This document shows positions 44,584-53,051 of a DNA stretch of 64,000 nucleotides, one piece after another (position 1 is the stretch's first letter; every line of letters starts with the position of its first letter). This DNA is from Siderastrea radians (lineage: Eukaryota; Cnidaria; Anthozoa; Scleractinia; Rhizangiidae), in the NCBI GenBank assembly GCA_964017195.1, contig OZ024895.1:17274534-17338533 (forward strand), in the 5' to 3' direction. Position numbers and translations under genes: made by a program. Below the pieces are notes generated by a model. It was not told where the DNA came from. It made no database searches and was given only the letters and a program-made list of their open reading frames with translations.

Positions 44584-45675
44584 ATGGTTTTTAAAGGTTA
44601 TATACCTGCAGATACTAGAGCATCAGTTTTTCAACTTAGACAAAGTACTGACATGAGTATCCGTCAAATTGCGAAAGTCTGTGGTATTTCACCGGCTTCA
44701 GCTACAAGGGTTTTAAAAGTCGGTATCCAAAGAAGATTACATTGTTGTCGTCGAAGTGGCCGGCCTAAAAAACTATCAGCGAGGCAAGAGAGGATACTGA
44801 TGCGGAATTTACTCAAACTGAGAAATGAAAATCCCGGCTTTTCAGTGAAAGATTTGATGACGGAGTGTGGTGTGAGCTTAAGAGAGGTTTCAGAGAGGAC
44901 TGTTAGTCGTTTACTACAGCGAAACGGGTATTTTTATCTCCAAACAAGGAAGAAAGGACTGTTGACTAAAAGCGATTTGTGCGAACGCGTGCGATTTGCC
45001 AAGTTGATAAACACGGTCTATGGTCCTGATGTTTGGACCAAACAAATTGCGTTTTATTTGGACGGAGTATCGTTCGCGTTTAAAACCAATCCACTCGAAG
45101 CAGCACGAGCACCCAAAGCAAGAATCTGGAGAAAGCTTGGCGAAGGTTTATCGTTTGGATGCACAGCAAAAGGGAGGAAAGAAGGAACTGGCGGTAAACT
45201 TGTGAAATTGTTTGTTGGAATAACGTATAACGAGGGCGTTGTATTGTGTGAGCCATATGAGCACCTATCAGGAGCTTCATTTGCTGCCTTTATTGAAAAG
45301 CATTTTAGCCCAACATTTACTAAAGCCAATAAGAATGGCAGTAGGCTATGGGTTCAAGATAATGACCCCTCGCAAAGCTCGAGACTCGCAAAAAATGCGA
45401 TGAAAAATTGCAACTGTGATACGTCGCTTATTGCGCTACCTTGTCGAAGCCCAGACCTTTCTCCACCAGAGAACTTTTTTCATTTAGTACGATGTAAGCT
45501 GAAAAAAGATGCTTTAAGGCTGAACATCACTAAAGAAATATATCAAGAATTCAAGGAAAGGGTCATCCGCACAATTTATAGCATTCCGGTTGAAAACATT
45601 AACAAGATTATCGCGTCAATGCCCGATCGGCTTGATGCAATTATAGATAAGAACGGCTGTCGTACAAAATATTAA
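44584..45675 (+). CDS. Tc1/mariner-type DDE transposase, unit 7
   Basis: Full-length with intact triad and one private change, Thr319Ile, in the C-terminal region after the catalytic Glu. Confidence 0.92.
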   Translation: MVFKGYIPADTRASVFQLRQSTDMSIRQIAKVCGISPASATRVLKVGIQRRLHCCRRSGRPKKLSARQERILMRNLLKLRNENPGFSVKDLMTECGVSLREVSERTVSRLLQRNGYFYLQTRKKGLLTKSDLCERVRFAKLINTVYGPDVWTKQIAFYLDGVSFAFKTNPLEAARAPKARIWRKLGEGLSFGCTAKGRKEGTGGKLVKLFVGITYNEGVVLCEPYEHLSGASFAAFIEKHFSPTFTKANKNGSRLWVQDNDPSQSSRLAKNAMKNCNCDTSLIALPCRSPDLSPPENFFHLVRCKLKKDALRLNITKEIYQEFKERVIRTIYSIPVENINKIIASMPDRLDAIIDKNGCRTKY

Positions 45676-45866
45676 ACACAAACAGTGATGTTTATTTGTG
45701 TTTTACCCAGGAGCTCAGGACCTTTTGGTTATTTTAACAGTTAAAGTACACACAATTTCATACTTACAAACTAAGAAATGTATTCAGTTAGCAAGGAGTG
45801 GATCACTGTAATGTGCAATAGCTTCGTTATAAGATACATTTACAATTGCGTAATTTGTTGTGTTTA

Positions 45867-45953
45867 CGGGTTACCATTGTAACCCGACAACATTTGAAAA
45901 TGAACATAGACCTCATTGTTATTAAATAAATGACGGGTTACAGTGGTAACCCG
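45867..45953. promoter_or_regulatory. twin hairpin, unit 7
   Basis: Unchanged copy of the pair described for unit 1. Confidence 0.5.
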
Positions 45954-46167
45954 TAAACAATGAACGTAATGTTATGTCTGTCTGAGTACTAAACAAAGTA
46001 ACAGAATATAATCCTTCAGATCATGTCAATTTAACTGTTATAAAGGTGTCACAAGCTTATTATTTATTTCATTTAACAATCTCCTTCATATTAAAATATT
46101 GCCTTCGTTTCCGAAAGGCTGTTTCAGTACAAAGAAATAAGAACTGTTCGAAGCGCATAAAATGCCT

Positions 46168-47619
46168 CTATTCCAATATGAGTTGCGCGAAACATTTTGG
46201 ACAAGACTCAATAATAACTTGTTCCTCTTGTAGTATTTGTGCGTGTAACGAAAACACGCGCCACCTTACCGCCATCATTTCGGTTTCCCTATCGTCCACT
46301 ACACCGTTTCTAAGAGAAATAATTTCACTCTTTGACGTGCAGAAGATTGGTATGTCCTTATCGAACACAATGTCTTGCGCGTAATGCGTCTTTGGGGCAG
46401 AAAAATGCACAGGTTGCCCTTTTAGTAATAAAAGCATGTCTTGCCAAGGTAGCACTTGTGCAGACCACCTAAAATCGTTGAGAAAGATGATTTCAGCATT
46501 TTCGGCGCCCACCCAAGCAAATGATGTGCTCGCAGGGTTTACAAATGTCTTGTATATCACGGTCAGCGGATTTAATAGAAACGTTTTACCTCGATTTGCG
46601 CCACCTTTCAGAAAAATATTGCGGTACTTTCCTCTACCTTTATCTAACAATTCATGAACAGCCGCACCGAACTCTGTTTGTGTAATTCCATTTCGCTCAA
46701 GAATGTCCTTCGCCATAGTCAACCAACGTCCATTGCAATTGTGTGTACAGTCCCCCTCTAAGGCGGCCTGCAGGATTTCCAATCTTGACATCTGTTGACG
46801 CTTCAATTTCTCTTCAGATTCTTCTATTTCCCACCCTGTTTTGATGGCTTCTTCTACTGCTTTCTTCCCTCTGTTTACAATGAACTGAGCCAAATCTGTT
46901 TTCCCCTCCGTCTTCTGTCTCTTGGCAAGTGCAAGTAGGCCCAGGTAGCTTTTGATCCCTTTCGATACAGCTATCTCTGAGACTTCAAACATGCTTAGGC
47001 GTGGTGCTCGTTTTCTCTTTCTCCCAGATGTTGTTGGAGTGCTCTCTTCCTCTGATTCTGTCTCTTCACTTTGTGTCGATGTAATAACGGCCCTGTCAGC
47101 AGCAACAGCTTCGCTAGCTGCCGTTGTCACTGGTGGTTGGCTGTTCCACAGATCAGGGTGTCCAGGCGAATGCAAAACCTCACTGTCCTCTTTAGTCACG
47201 TACAGCCAGGCACTGTAGTAGTTGACGTGTCTGTTTGAAAAGTGTACATTTATACTATATCGAGACTGCATAAATTGCCGAACAGCTAACCAGCGTCTAG
47301 GCTTTGATAGCTTAATAGCCATATGGAAATGTATACCACCATCAGCATGATACTCTAGGCAACACGACCATTGCTCGACGCGAGACTCGGTGTTTTCATC
47401 TCGAAAATGAAATGCCTCCAAAACGAGATTTGCAAACCTTTGCCGAGAAGACACTTTAAGTGTGTCCGCTTGACTGTAGGTTATTAAATAAACTCTCCGT
47501 ATTTCACGAACCCCTAAACTCGCTTGAGTGTTAGAACTTTCAGCCATTTTGTAGTGTTGGGAAATCAAAAGAAATGTCGTAACCAAGACCACCCGTAATG
47601 TATCTCGACAGAGAGACAA
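46168..47619 (-). CDS. Rep-like HUH + SF3 protein, unit 7
   Basis: Full-length, with Ile423 and Val178, matching unit 3. Its upstream region runs only to TA 47874-47875, where the right MITE replaces the scar and the next unit, so it no longer has a transposase promoter beside it. Confidence 0.9.
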   Translation of the reverse strand: MSLCRDTLRVVLVTTFLLISQHYKMAESSNTQASLGVREIRRVYLITYSQADTLKVSSRQRFANLVLEAFHFRDENTESRVEQWSCCLEYHADGGIHFHMAIKLSKPRRWLAVRQFMQSRYSINVHFSNRHVNYYSAWLYVTKEDSEVLHSPGHPDLWNSQPPVTTAASEAVAADRAVITSTQSEETESEEESTPTTSGRKRKRAPRLSMFEVSEIAVSKGIKSYLGLLALAKRQKTEGKTDLAQFIVNRGKKAVEEAIKTGWEIEESEEKLKRQQMSRLEILQAALEGDCTHNCNGRWLTMAKDILERNGITQTEFGAAVHELLDKGRGKYRNIFLKGGANRGKTFLLNPLTVIYKTFVNPASTSFAWVGAENAEIIFLNDFRWSAQVLPWQDMLLLLKGQPVHFSAPKTHYAQDIVFDKDIPIFCTSKSEIISLRNGVVDDRETEMMAVRWRVFSLHAQILQEEQVIIESCPKCFAQLILE

Positions 47620-47875
47620 TGCAATTAACTACTTGTTAATTAAGGCAAAAGTGTCACCACATCACTGCACGCGATTAATGTATTAACAAGCGATAAACGA
47701 TTTACAGAAAGGCATGTATTGCTGCTATGTTCCATCTCACCCACAACAAAGAACAATAATCACAGAAATATACTCCATCTCGCGCATAAATGAAATCAAT
47801 AATCAGAAATAATGAGCTTCCACTGTCAAAGAGTAACGCAGTCTAACAAGACATTCGATACGTTTATTTTGTATA

Positions 47876-48054
47876 CAATCACTGCCACAAGTCGTTGAAA
47901 CACCCTTCCCCTTTCCCCTTGTTCAATGTTGAATCACACAACAACGCACCAGTTTTCTTTTGGTTTTCATTTGTTTTGAAACAACATTGGTAAGGTGGGG
48001 GAGGGAGGTAGACACTGCTCAGAAGATGGTGTTTCAACATTCTGGCAGTGATTG
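47876..48054. mobile_element. 179-bp MITE, right bracket of the array
   Basis: Identical by eye to 15962-16140 and in the same orientation, with TA on both sides (47874-47875 and 48055-48056). The outer TA joins directly to arm DNA (GAATCAAAGC) that continues from the arm DNA left of the first MITE. Confidence 0.9.
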
Positions 48055-48056
48055 TA

Positions 48057-48810
48057 GAATCAAAGCTTCTTCTTTTAGCATCTATTTTAAGACGAATACC
48101 CAAAGGTAGGATGTTTTTTCATCAAAATAAAAAGTATTTTAAGTTACAATGTGTATGATGTCTGATATTGAACTGTAGAAGGTTTTCTGAGCTGATTTTT
48201 GATTGATGTTGGGTTTATTTATAGTGACGTTTGTTTGCAGTACAAATTGGTCGCGTTGCCAAAATTGACTCATCGTTTCCGTCTCTCAACGGGACACTTT
48301 TGTCGGGCCGCGGAAGAAATTTTCACACAGCATAGTATGAAGTATAAGCTTAACGACCATCGTAGTTTCGGCTTGAAATTCAATGTACCAGTGGGCTTTC
48401 TATGGTTTACAAATTAGCTAAAATTTGCTTATCCGCTGAAGCGCTTAGAGCGGGGTAGATTAAACAGCTACAAAGATATAGAATTTAAAAGCTTTTCCCA
48501 AATAAACTACAGTTTTGGAAAGAGCAGGAATGGTGTTATGATTTGTTTAAAGTACATCGGTAAACATTACCGCGTTTAGCTGTACGAGCGAATAGAAAAT
48601 GCACCATTTTACCCTTTTTTTGATGGCGGCGGGAAGCCAAAATGGCGATTTTCAGTCTTTCTCGATTTTGAAAAAACTAAAGCGCTTTAGGAACTTTTAA
48701 TTGTATTTTCGAAAATAACTCAGTAAAGGGTTTATTTAGGCAAAATATGAAGAAATCGAAAATTTCACAACTGGCGCCGGGTTTTCGATATTTACAGACA
48801 CTGGCTCTTA
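48057..48810. repeat. right arm of giant inverted repeat, outer part
   Basis: Reverse complement of about 10798-11545. The mirrored 72-codon frame at 48199-48417 matches the 87-codon frame at 11146-11409 on the other strand, but neither has a known domain. Confidence 0.85.
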
Positions 48811-48885
48811 AATAATGGAGATAAACGACAGAATGACCTCGCTTCTTCCAGTCTTTCGTCAGTGTAAGAATGAGTGTTTTGGGTA

Positions 48886-48965
48886 TCCCTACCCGGGATA
48901 CCCATTTCACTAGGGATTTGGGTATGGGGATACCCAAAACACGGGGATACCCAAATCACTGTGAC
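48886..48965. repeat. GGGTATCC block, possible outer right end of giant foldback
   Basis: Ends CCCAAATCACTGTGAC, the complement of the start of 8978-9140, with alternating GGGTATCC/GGATACCC motifs. If this and 8978 are true ends, the nested structure spans about 40 kb. Confidence 0.5.
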
Positions 48966-49066
48966 ACCGCCATCTTAAAGCCCGACGATTGAGGACTGGG
49001 GCTAGTTAAGCCCAGTCCCCTCAAAGCGAATCCCTCGTACTTGAGGCCTAGCAAGCTTCCCGTTCG

Positions 49067-49068
<2 letters not shown>

Positions 49069-49100
<32 letters not shown>
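49069..49100. repeat. (TC)16 microsatellite
   Basis: Sixteen perfect TC units. The RERERE-type open frame that overlaps it on the minus strand is produced by this repeat and is not a gene. Confidence 0.9.
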
Positions 49101-49105
<5 letters not shown>

Positions 49106-49481
49106 CTTTGCTTTTTGGCCGTGCGAAAATTAAAGCACGGAAAATGCCTCAAACGTACAAAACAGCCTACGGAAACGCTTGCTACGCAGGCTACCCAGGC
49201 TTCACTTAACCCGTGAATAACCTTTAATTCTCTCGCCGCATGGTTACCTTTTCTCATTTCTATTACAACGTGTTTGAACGAAACTGCCCTAAATTGCCTC
49301 ATACCCACGTTCAAATACATCGTAAGGCAATTGTGAAACGCTATTATTTTCGAGGGCTTCAAACCAGCACACCCGAAAGTCTCCTTCCCTAGTTGTTCTT
49401 ATCCCAAGTTTGGCTAGGGCGAAACTTGGGATAAGTGCATCCTCGGGATGTTTTGGCTGCTGAAATTAAGATTGGATAAAG

Positions 49482-49918
49482 TATACCTGCCAACTTTTTG
49501 TGATTCATAGGTGTGACATTTTTATCCTGAGAGTGTCAAGATTTTTCGTACGGGACCGATAATATCCGAAGATGTCCCACGATTTCCGAAGAGTTTCCGA
49601 TTTATGGCCAGTAAATCGATGCTTTGATCATTTAAGGTTATACGGAGCTCGTCTCGACAATATGACCATGTCTCCAGTGACTTTCCTTACTAAAATCCGA
49701 GATTTCGCGAAAGTAGGATCATTATTTTCTCGCATTGGTTCGAGTTTATTTAAATACTTAAAATTGTTTTTTCAAAATGAGTCGGTTAAGGCCGTAATGG
49801 CTCACACTTCTCCACCAGGCGTGAGAAATGGGAACGCAGGCGTGAGTAGGCGTGAGATCGCAGTTTTCGATCCGCAGGCGTGACAATCACGCCTTAGGCG
49901 TGACACTTGGCAGGTATA
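49482..49918. mobile_element. MITE with TATACCTGCCAA ends
   Basis: TATACCTGCCAA at the left pairs with TTGGCAGGTATA at the right over about 437 bp. GGCGTGA motifs recur near the right end. A TA duplication would fit, since both ends are TATA, but the boundaries are ambiguous for that reason. Confidence 0.6.
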
Positions 49919-50080
49919 ATAAAGTCTTTGAAGAACAAACTCCCGGAACAAACTACACTGAGAAAAACAGCAAAGAAAAATTGAATTGTCTAAAAAACGA
50001 GCCCACGTTGCCCGACCGCTGGTCTCATTGTACATTTTGACGTCTCGGACAAGCGGCCAGGCTGCTAAGTACGATTCAAA

Positions 50081-50164
50081 ATGGCGGCGCACAGTGTTGA
50101 ATTTTGGCCCTCTTTGGAGAGGAATTTCAGTGGGATAGGATGCACTTTAGAAGCTAAAACCAAG
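50081..50164 (+). CDS. possible first coding exon of an unidentified gene
   Basis: ATG in a good context (TCAAAATGG) opens 28 codons (MAAHSVEFWPSLERNFSG and on to EAKTK) and runs into AAG|GTCAGT, a good 5' splice site in phase 0. This is the usual look of an animal first exon. I found no convincing downstream exon in the next kilobases and do not recognise the peptide. It could be chance or a relic. Confidence 0.3.
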
Positions 50165-50750
50165 GTCAGTAACTCAACTTAGTGTTCTTTTTATTGGCGA
50201 TTTCAAAAAATGCACCGTTTATGGAGTGACCTTCTCCTTTAAAAACTCTTTCACCAGTCTGTAACAAATAACGTTACTTGTGTCAGCTATAGGAAATTTT
50301 TTTTCGGCTCACTGTATGTGGCAAGAATTTTTGTTTTCGACATTGGTGTTGCACATGAATTTTTTTGGATTCCCGATTCCAGTCATCTAGATTCTGGACT
50401 CCAATCTGGATTCCAGATGCCAACCATATGGATTCCGATTTCCTCCATACTTGTTGCAACTTATGTTTGCCGCGCTGTGACTTCTTACTTTAATCGTTTT
50501 CTGTCATAATTCAATAAAAGAAAAAATGCAAACGCCTCTGTTCTGTACAGTAGCAGCGGAGCAGCAAGTCAAGATTTCTCTCTGAAAAACTACGAGTAAT
50601 CCTCTCACGGCAACAGAGCTACTACTACCATGTTCTTTATGCATGGTAACTTGGGTTTTATACACATGCATCTCTACGTACTATTATTTTCCGTAAGTAA
50701 CCTTTCATTAATGTGTGACATTTTTTCTATTTTCTACTTAACAGTAACGC

Positions 50751-50946
50751 CATCCTCGGACACCCAGGGGCAGATAGTGGGGCGAGGCAAAGTCGGGACG
50801 GGCAAAAAAAAAAAAAAGTAGGCGAAGAAAATAAGGGCAAAGGTAAAAGCTTTCACCTTTGCCCTTGACTTTTCTTCGCTCACTTTTTTGTTCGCCCGTC
50901 CCGACTTTCCCTCGCCCCACTATCTGCCCCTGTGTGTCCGAGGATG
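50751..50946. mobile_element. Mutator-like foldback MITE with 9-bp duplication
   Basis: A 196-bp near-perfect hairpin with ends CATCCTCGGACAC and GTGTCCGAGGATG. The arms continue through GGGGCAGATAGTGGGGCGAG and a GTCGGGACGGGC block to an A-rich loop. It is flanked by the exact 9-bp repeat CAGTAACGC (50742-50750 and 50947-50955). A 9-bp duplication is typical of Mutator-like elements. Confidence 0.8.
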
Positions 50947-50969
50947 CAGTAACGCCAAAGTAGAACAAA

Positions 50970-51870
50970 ACGTTGACTCTGGTATTTACTAGTAATTCTC
51001 ATACCGTTTGGCATATAATCGCCAACTATCAAACTTTAAATTTTCACGGCTATTGTTTTGACAAAATCTTGATTTGAGGCCTTAGAGCAGGACAAGCCGA
51101 CTTGTTGAAGTTACTCCTGTCTGCCGTGCTAGGCCATATGTATGCATATACCAAACATTCTCATCATTCTCTTGCCCTTCAACAAGCTGACTGTCTTAAC
51201 CCTCGGACGTACGGGGGGGGGGGGGGCGTGGATGCCACCCCCATAAGGTTTTTCTTCAAGTTTTCCAAGATGATTTTTCATCAGCACCAGCTGTTTTCAT
51301 TAGCTGTAGGCATATCTCTTAGACACATTTTGACGCAAGATTGGTGGTAACGAGGTATGACGTCATAATTAGCAAGTGGTCAAGCCATTTTTGGGTAAAA
51401 CTGCCATTGAACTCCGGTTACCATCGGCAAGACGACAGAGTCTGTTTTCTCATCTGGAACCAAAGTAAAGAAACAGCCAGATCTTCTCTGGTCACAAGCG
51501 TAATTAGTGAATCCAAGATGTTCTTTGGGGGGGGGGGGGGTTGAAAGGGACAGTTCAGCTAAGGTGTATGTTAGATGGTCGCCGTTTTGCTTGAAGCAAG
51601 TGAACTGCACGTTGCCACTCACGAATCTGAGGTGTTTAGATCCACATGGACGTCCTCTGCGAGAGCAGCTAGCTAGAAAGGGCTCGTCTGACCCTCCTTC
51701 TGTTGTGTCTGCTGAATTGCAGTTACTCTAACTATTCTGTGGAACTTTGTAACTGGATTAATTTCTTGTTTCAGGCACTCAGCGACTTTTCATTTTAGAC
51801 ATTTGAAGTTCGGTGGTTCGAGGCCTGGATTCTGCTGCACTGTTCTTTCCTTAGACAAGAAACCTTGTCC
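50970..51870. other. repeat-rich intergenic DNA with poly-G runs
   Basis: Two runs of Gs (about 51211-51226 and 51529-51540) sit in stretches that look like degraded repeats. Open frames here are short, glycine-rich and unsupported. No gene is recognised. Confidence 0.4.
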
Positions 51871-51875
51871 TCTAA

Positions 51876-52375
51876 TGCGCCGATCAATTCGAAACTTCAA
51901 CATCCCCCCCCCCGGGCATACCCCGGGCATTTGACTGTGCATCGTGCCCGGGGAGGGGGGAATTTGAACGTTGCGTTTCAAGGGTGGGGAATTTGAACGG
52001 GATTTATCTCTTGTTCTGACGTACTACGCCGTGAGTTTTTTCGTTTTTTGCAGGGTTTGACGGATTTAATAGACAGAATTTCCCCTTTGTCAGTGAATAA
52101 CTCTTTCAAAAGGGTTTTTAAAAGAAGTTTGAAGGTGTCATTACGGCATATCTCTCTGAAAAGCGTGTAAAGTGTTTGATTGAAGACGAAATTTGTCTTT
52201 GAGGAGAGGTATTTTAGTAGTAATTGGTGGGGCATTTGAACGGCTTTTTTGCCTCGAGGGGAGGGAATTTGAACAAGCCAATCTTCAAAAGTTCAAATGC
52301 CCGGGGGGTTGCCCGGGGGGTTGCCCGGGGGGTTGCCCGGGGGGGGGATGTTGAACTTTCGAATTGATCGGCGCA
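51876..52375. mobile_element. PIF/Harbinger-like MITE, 500 bp
   Basis: Begins TGCGCCGATCAATTCGAAAC and ends with its near-complement. It is flanked by TAA on both sides (51873-51875 and 52376-52378). It includes a short tandem array of about 12-bp CCCGGGGGGTTG units near 52299-52345. Its ends are related to those of 9775-10587. Confidence 0.75.
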
Positions 52376-52474
52376 TAAGCCGAAGGTGACAAGAACTTTC
52401 CAAGCTGCCTACCATGAAACTGATGTACAACGCGACGGCAATATTCTCGCGTGTTTGCGTGTTTAAAACAAAAT

Positions 52475-52511
52475 GAAGAAGAAGAAGAAGAAGAAGAAGA
52501 AGAAGAAGAAA
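52475..52511. repeat. (GAA)n microsatellite
   Basis: About 12 GAA units, followed by ACACTTTATTTCAGTAGGG. Read on the minus strand this is AATAAAGTGT plus a TTC run, like the 3' tail of a non-LTR retrotransposon, but no reverse transcriptase remnant is visible. Confidence 0.8.
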
Positions 52512-52986
52512 CACTTTATTTCAGTAGGGTGCATAATTACAGTCAGACTGTAGTCTCCCTTATGGCCCTGTGAATCTTAAATACAACAATTACTAACATA
52601 CTAAAATCCTTAAATACTAAATATTAGGAAATATTAAGAGACTCTTCCAAGACTCTTCAGATCTAGATCACGATGTAGGATCTAGGTAAATAGAAAATCA
52701 CTGTTCTTGCTTTCAGTATGCTTCTGCCGTGCCATGCACAATTTTTAAGAAAAACCTTACAAGATTCTTGATGGATAAACATTTTTAGACGATAAATAAA
52801 TATTTTTTTAGATGTACGACGTATTGTTAATAGATAATTATTTGTAATTAGTTTCTTAGGACAGTAGGTAGTTTTAGTAGTTTTAATCATTGTATATTTT
52901 ATATTTTAGATTTTAATACTTTTTATTTTATGGAGGACCTCCCTGAAAACCACGTATTTACGTGACGGGCGCTTCCTCTTTATAGA

Positions 52987-52989
<3 letters not shown>

Positions 52990-53048
<59 letters not shown>
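52990..53048. repeat. (TTA)n microsatellite, possible LINE tail
   Basis: About 20 TTA units following GACGGGCGCTTCCTCTTTATAG. A simple-repeat tail after a GC-rich hairpin-like stretch resembles the 3' end of a truncated non-LTR retrotransposon. No coding part is seen. Confidence 0.75.

Positions 53049-53051
<3 letters not shown>

Larger units (their letters stand above)
16141..47875. repeat. tandem array of seven ambisense Rep/transposase units
   Basis: Seven head-to-tail units start at 16141, 19118, 22651, 33748, 37281, 40814 and 44347. Full units are 3,533 bp including the 4-bp CATG scar at each internal junction. Unit 1 is 2,977 bp because of 551-bp and 5-bp deletions. Unit 3 carries a 7,560-bp insertion plus a TTAA duplication. 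Each unit has a plus-strand transposase and a minus-strand Rep with 3' ends facing each other, and no capsid-like gene. Units differ by only a handful of substitutions. Tandem identity of this kind fits integration of a rolling-circle concatemer, unequal exchange, or both. Confidence 0.95.

Noticed and set aside
16141..47875. CRISPR array or satellite DNA
   Set aside because: The repeat is 3.5 kb, encodes two proteins, and has no short repeat-spacer pattern.
16141..47875. Helitron or Polinton classification for the array
   Set aside because: The Rep has an SF3 rather than a Helitron-type helicase, there are no TC...CTRR ends, and no polymerase B, integrase or capsid genes are present.
49048..49362. 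104-codon frame ending in an RERERE stretch
   Set aside because: Created by the (TC)n microsatellite; the remainder has no domain.
52475..53048. A complete LINE between the GAA and TTA repeats
   Set aside because: Tail-like features are present at both edges, but no endonuclease or reverse transcriptase motif is found on either strand.
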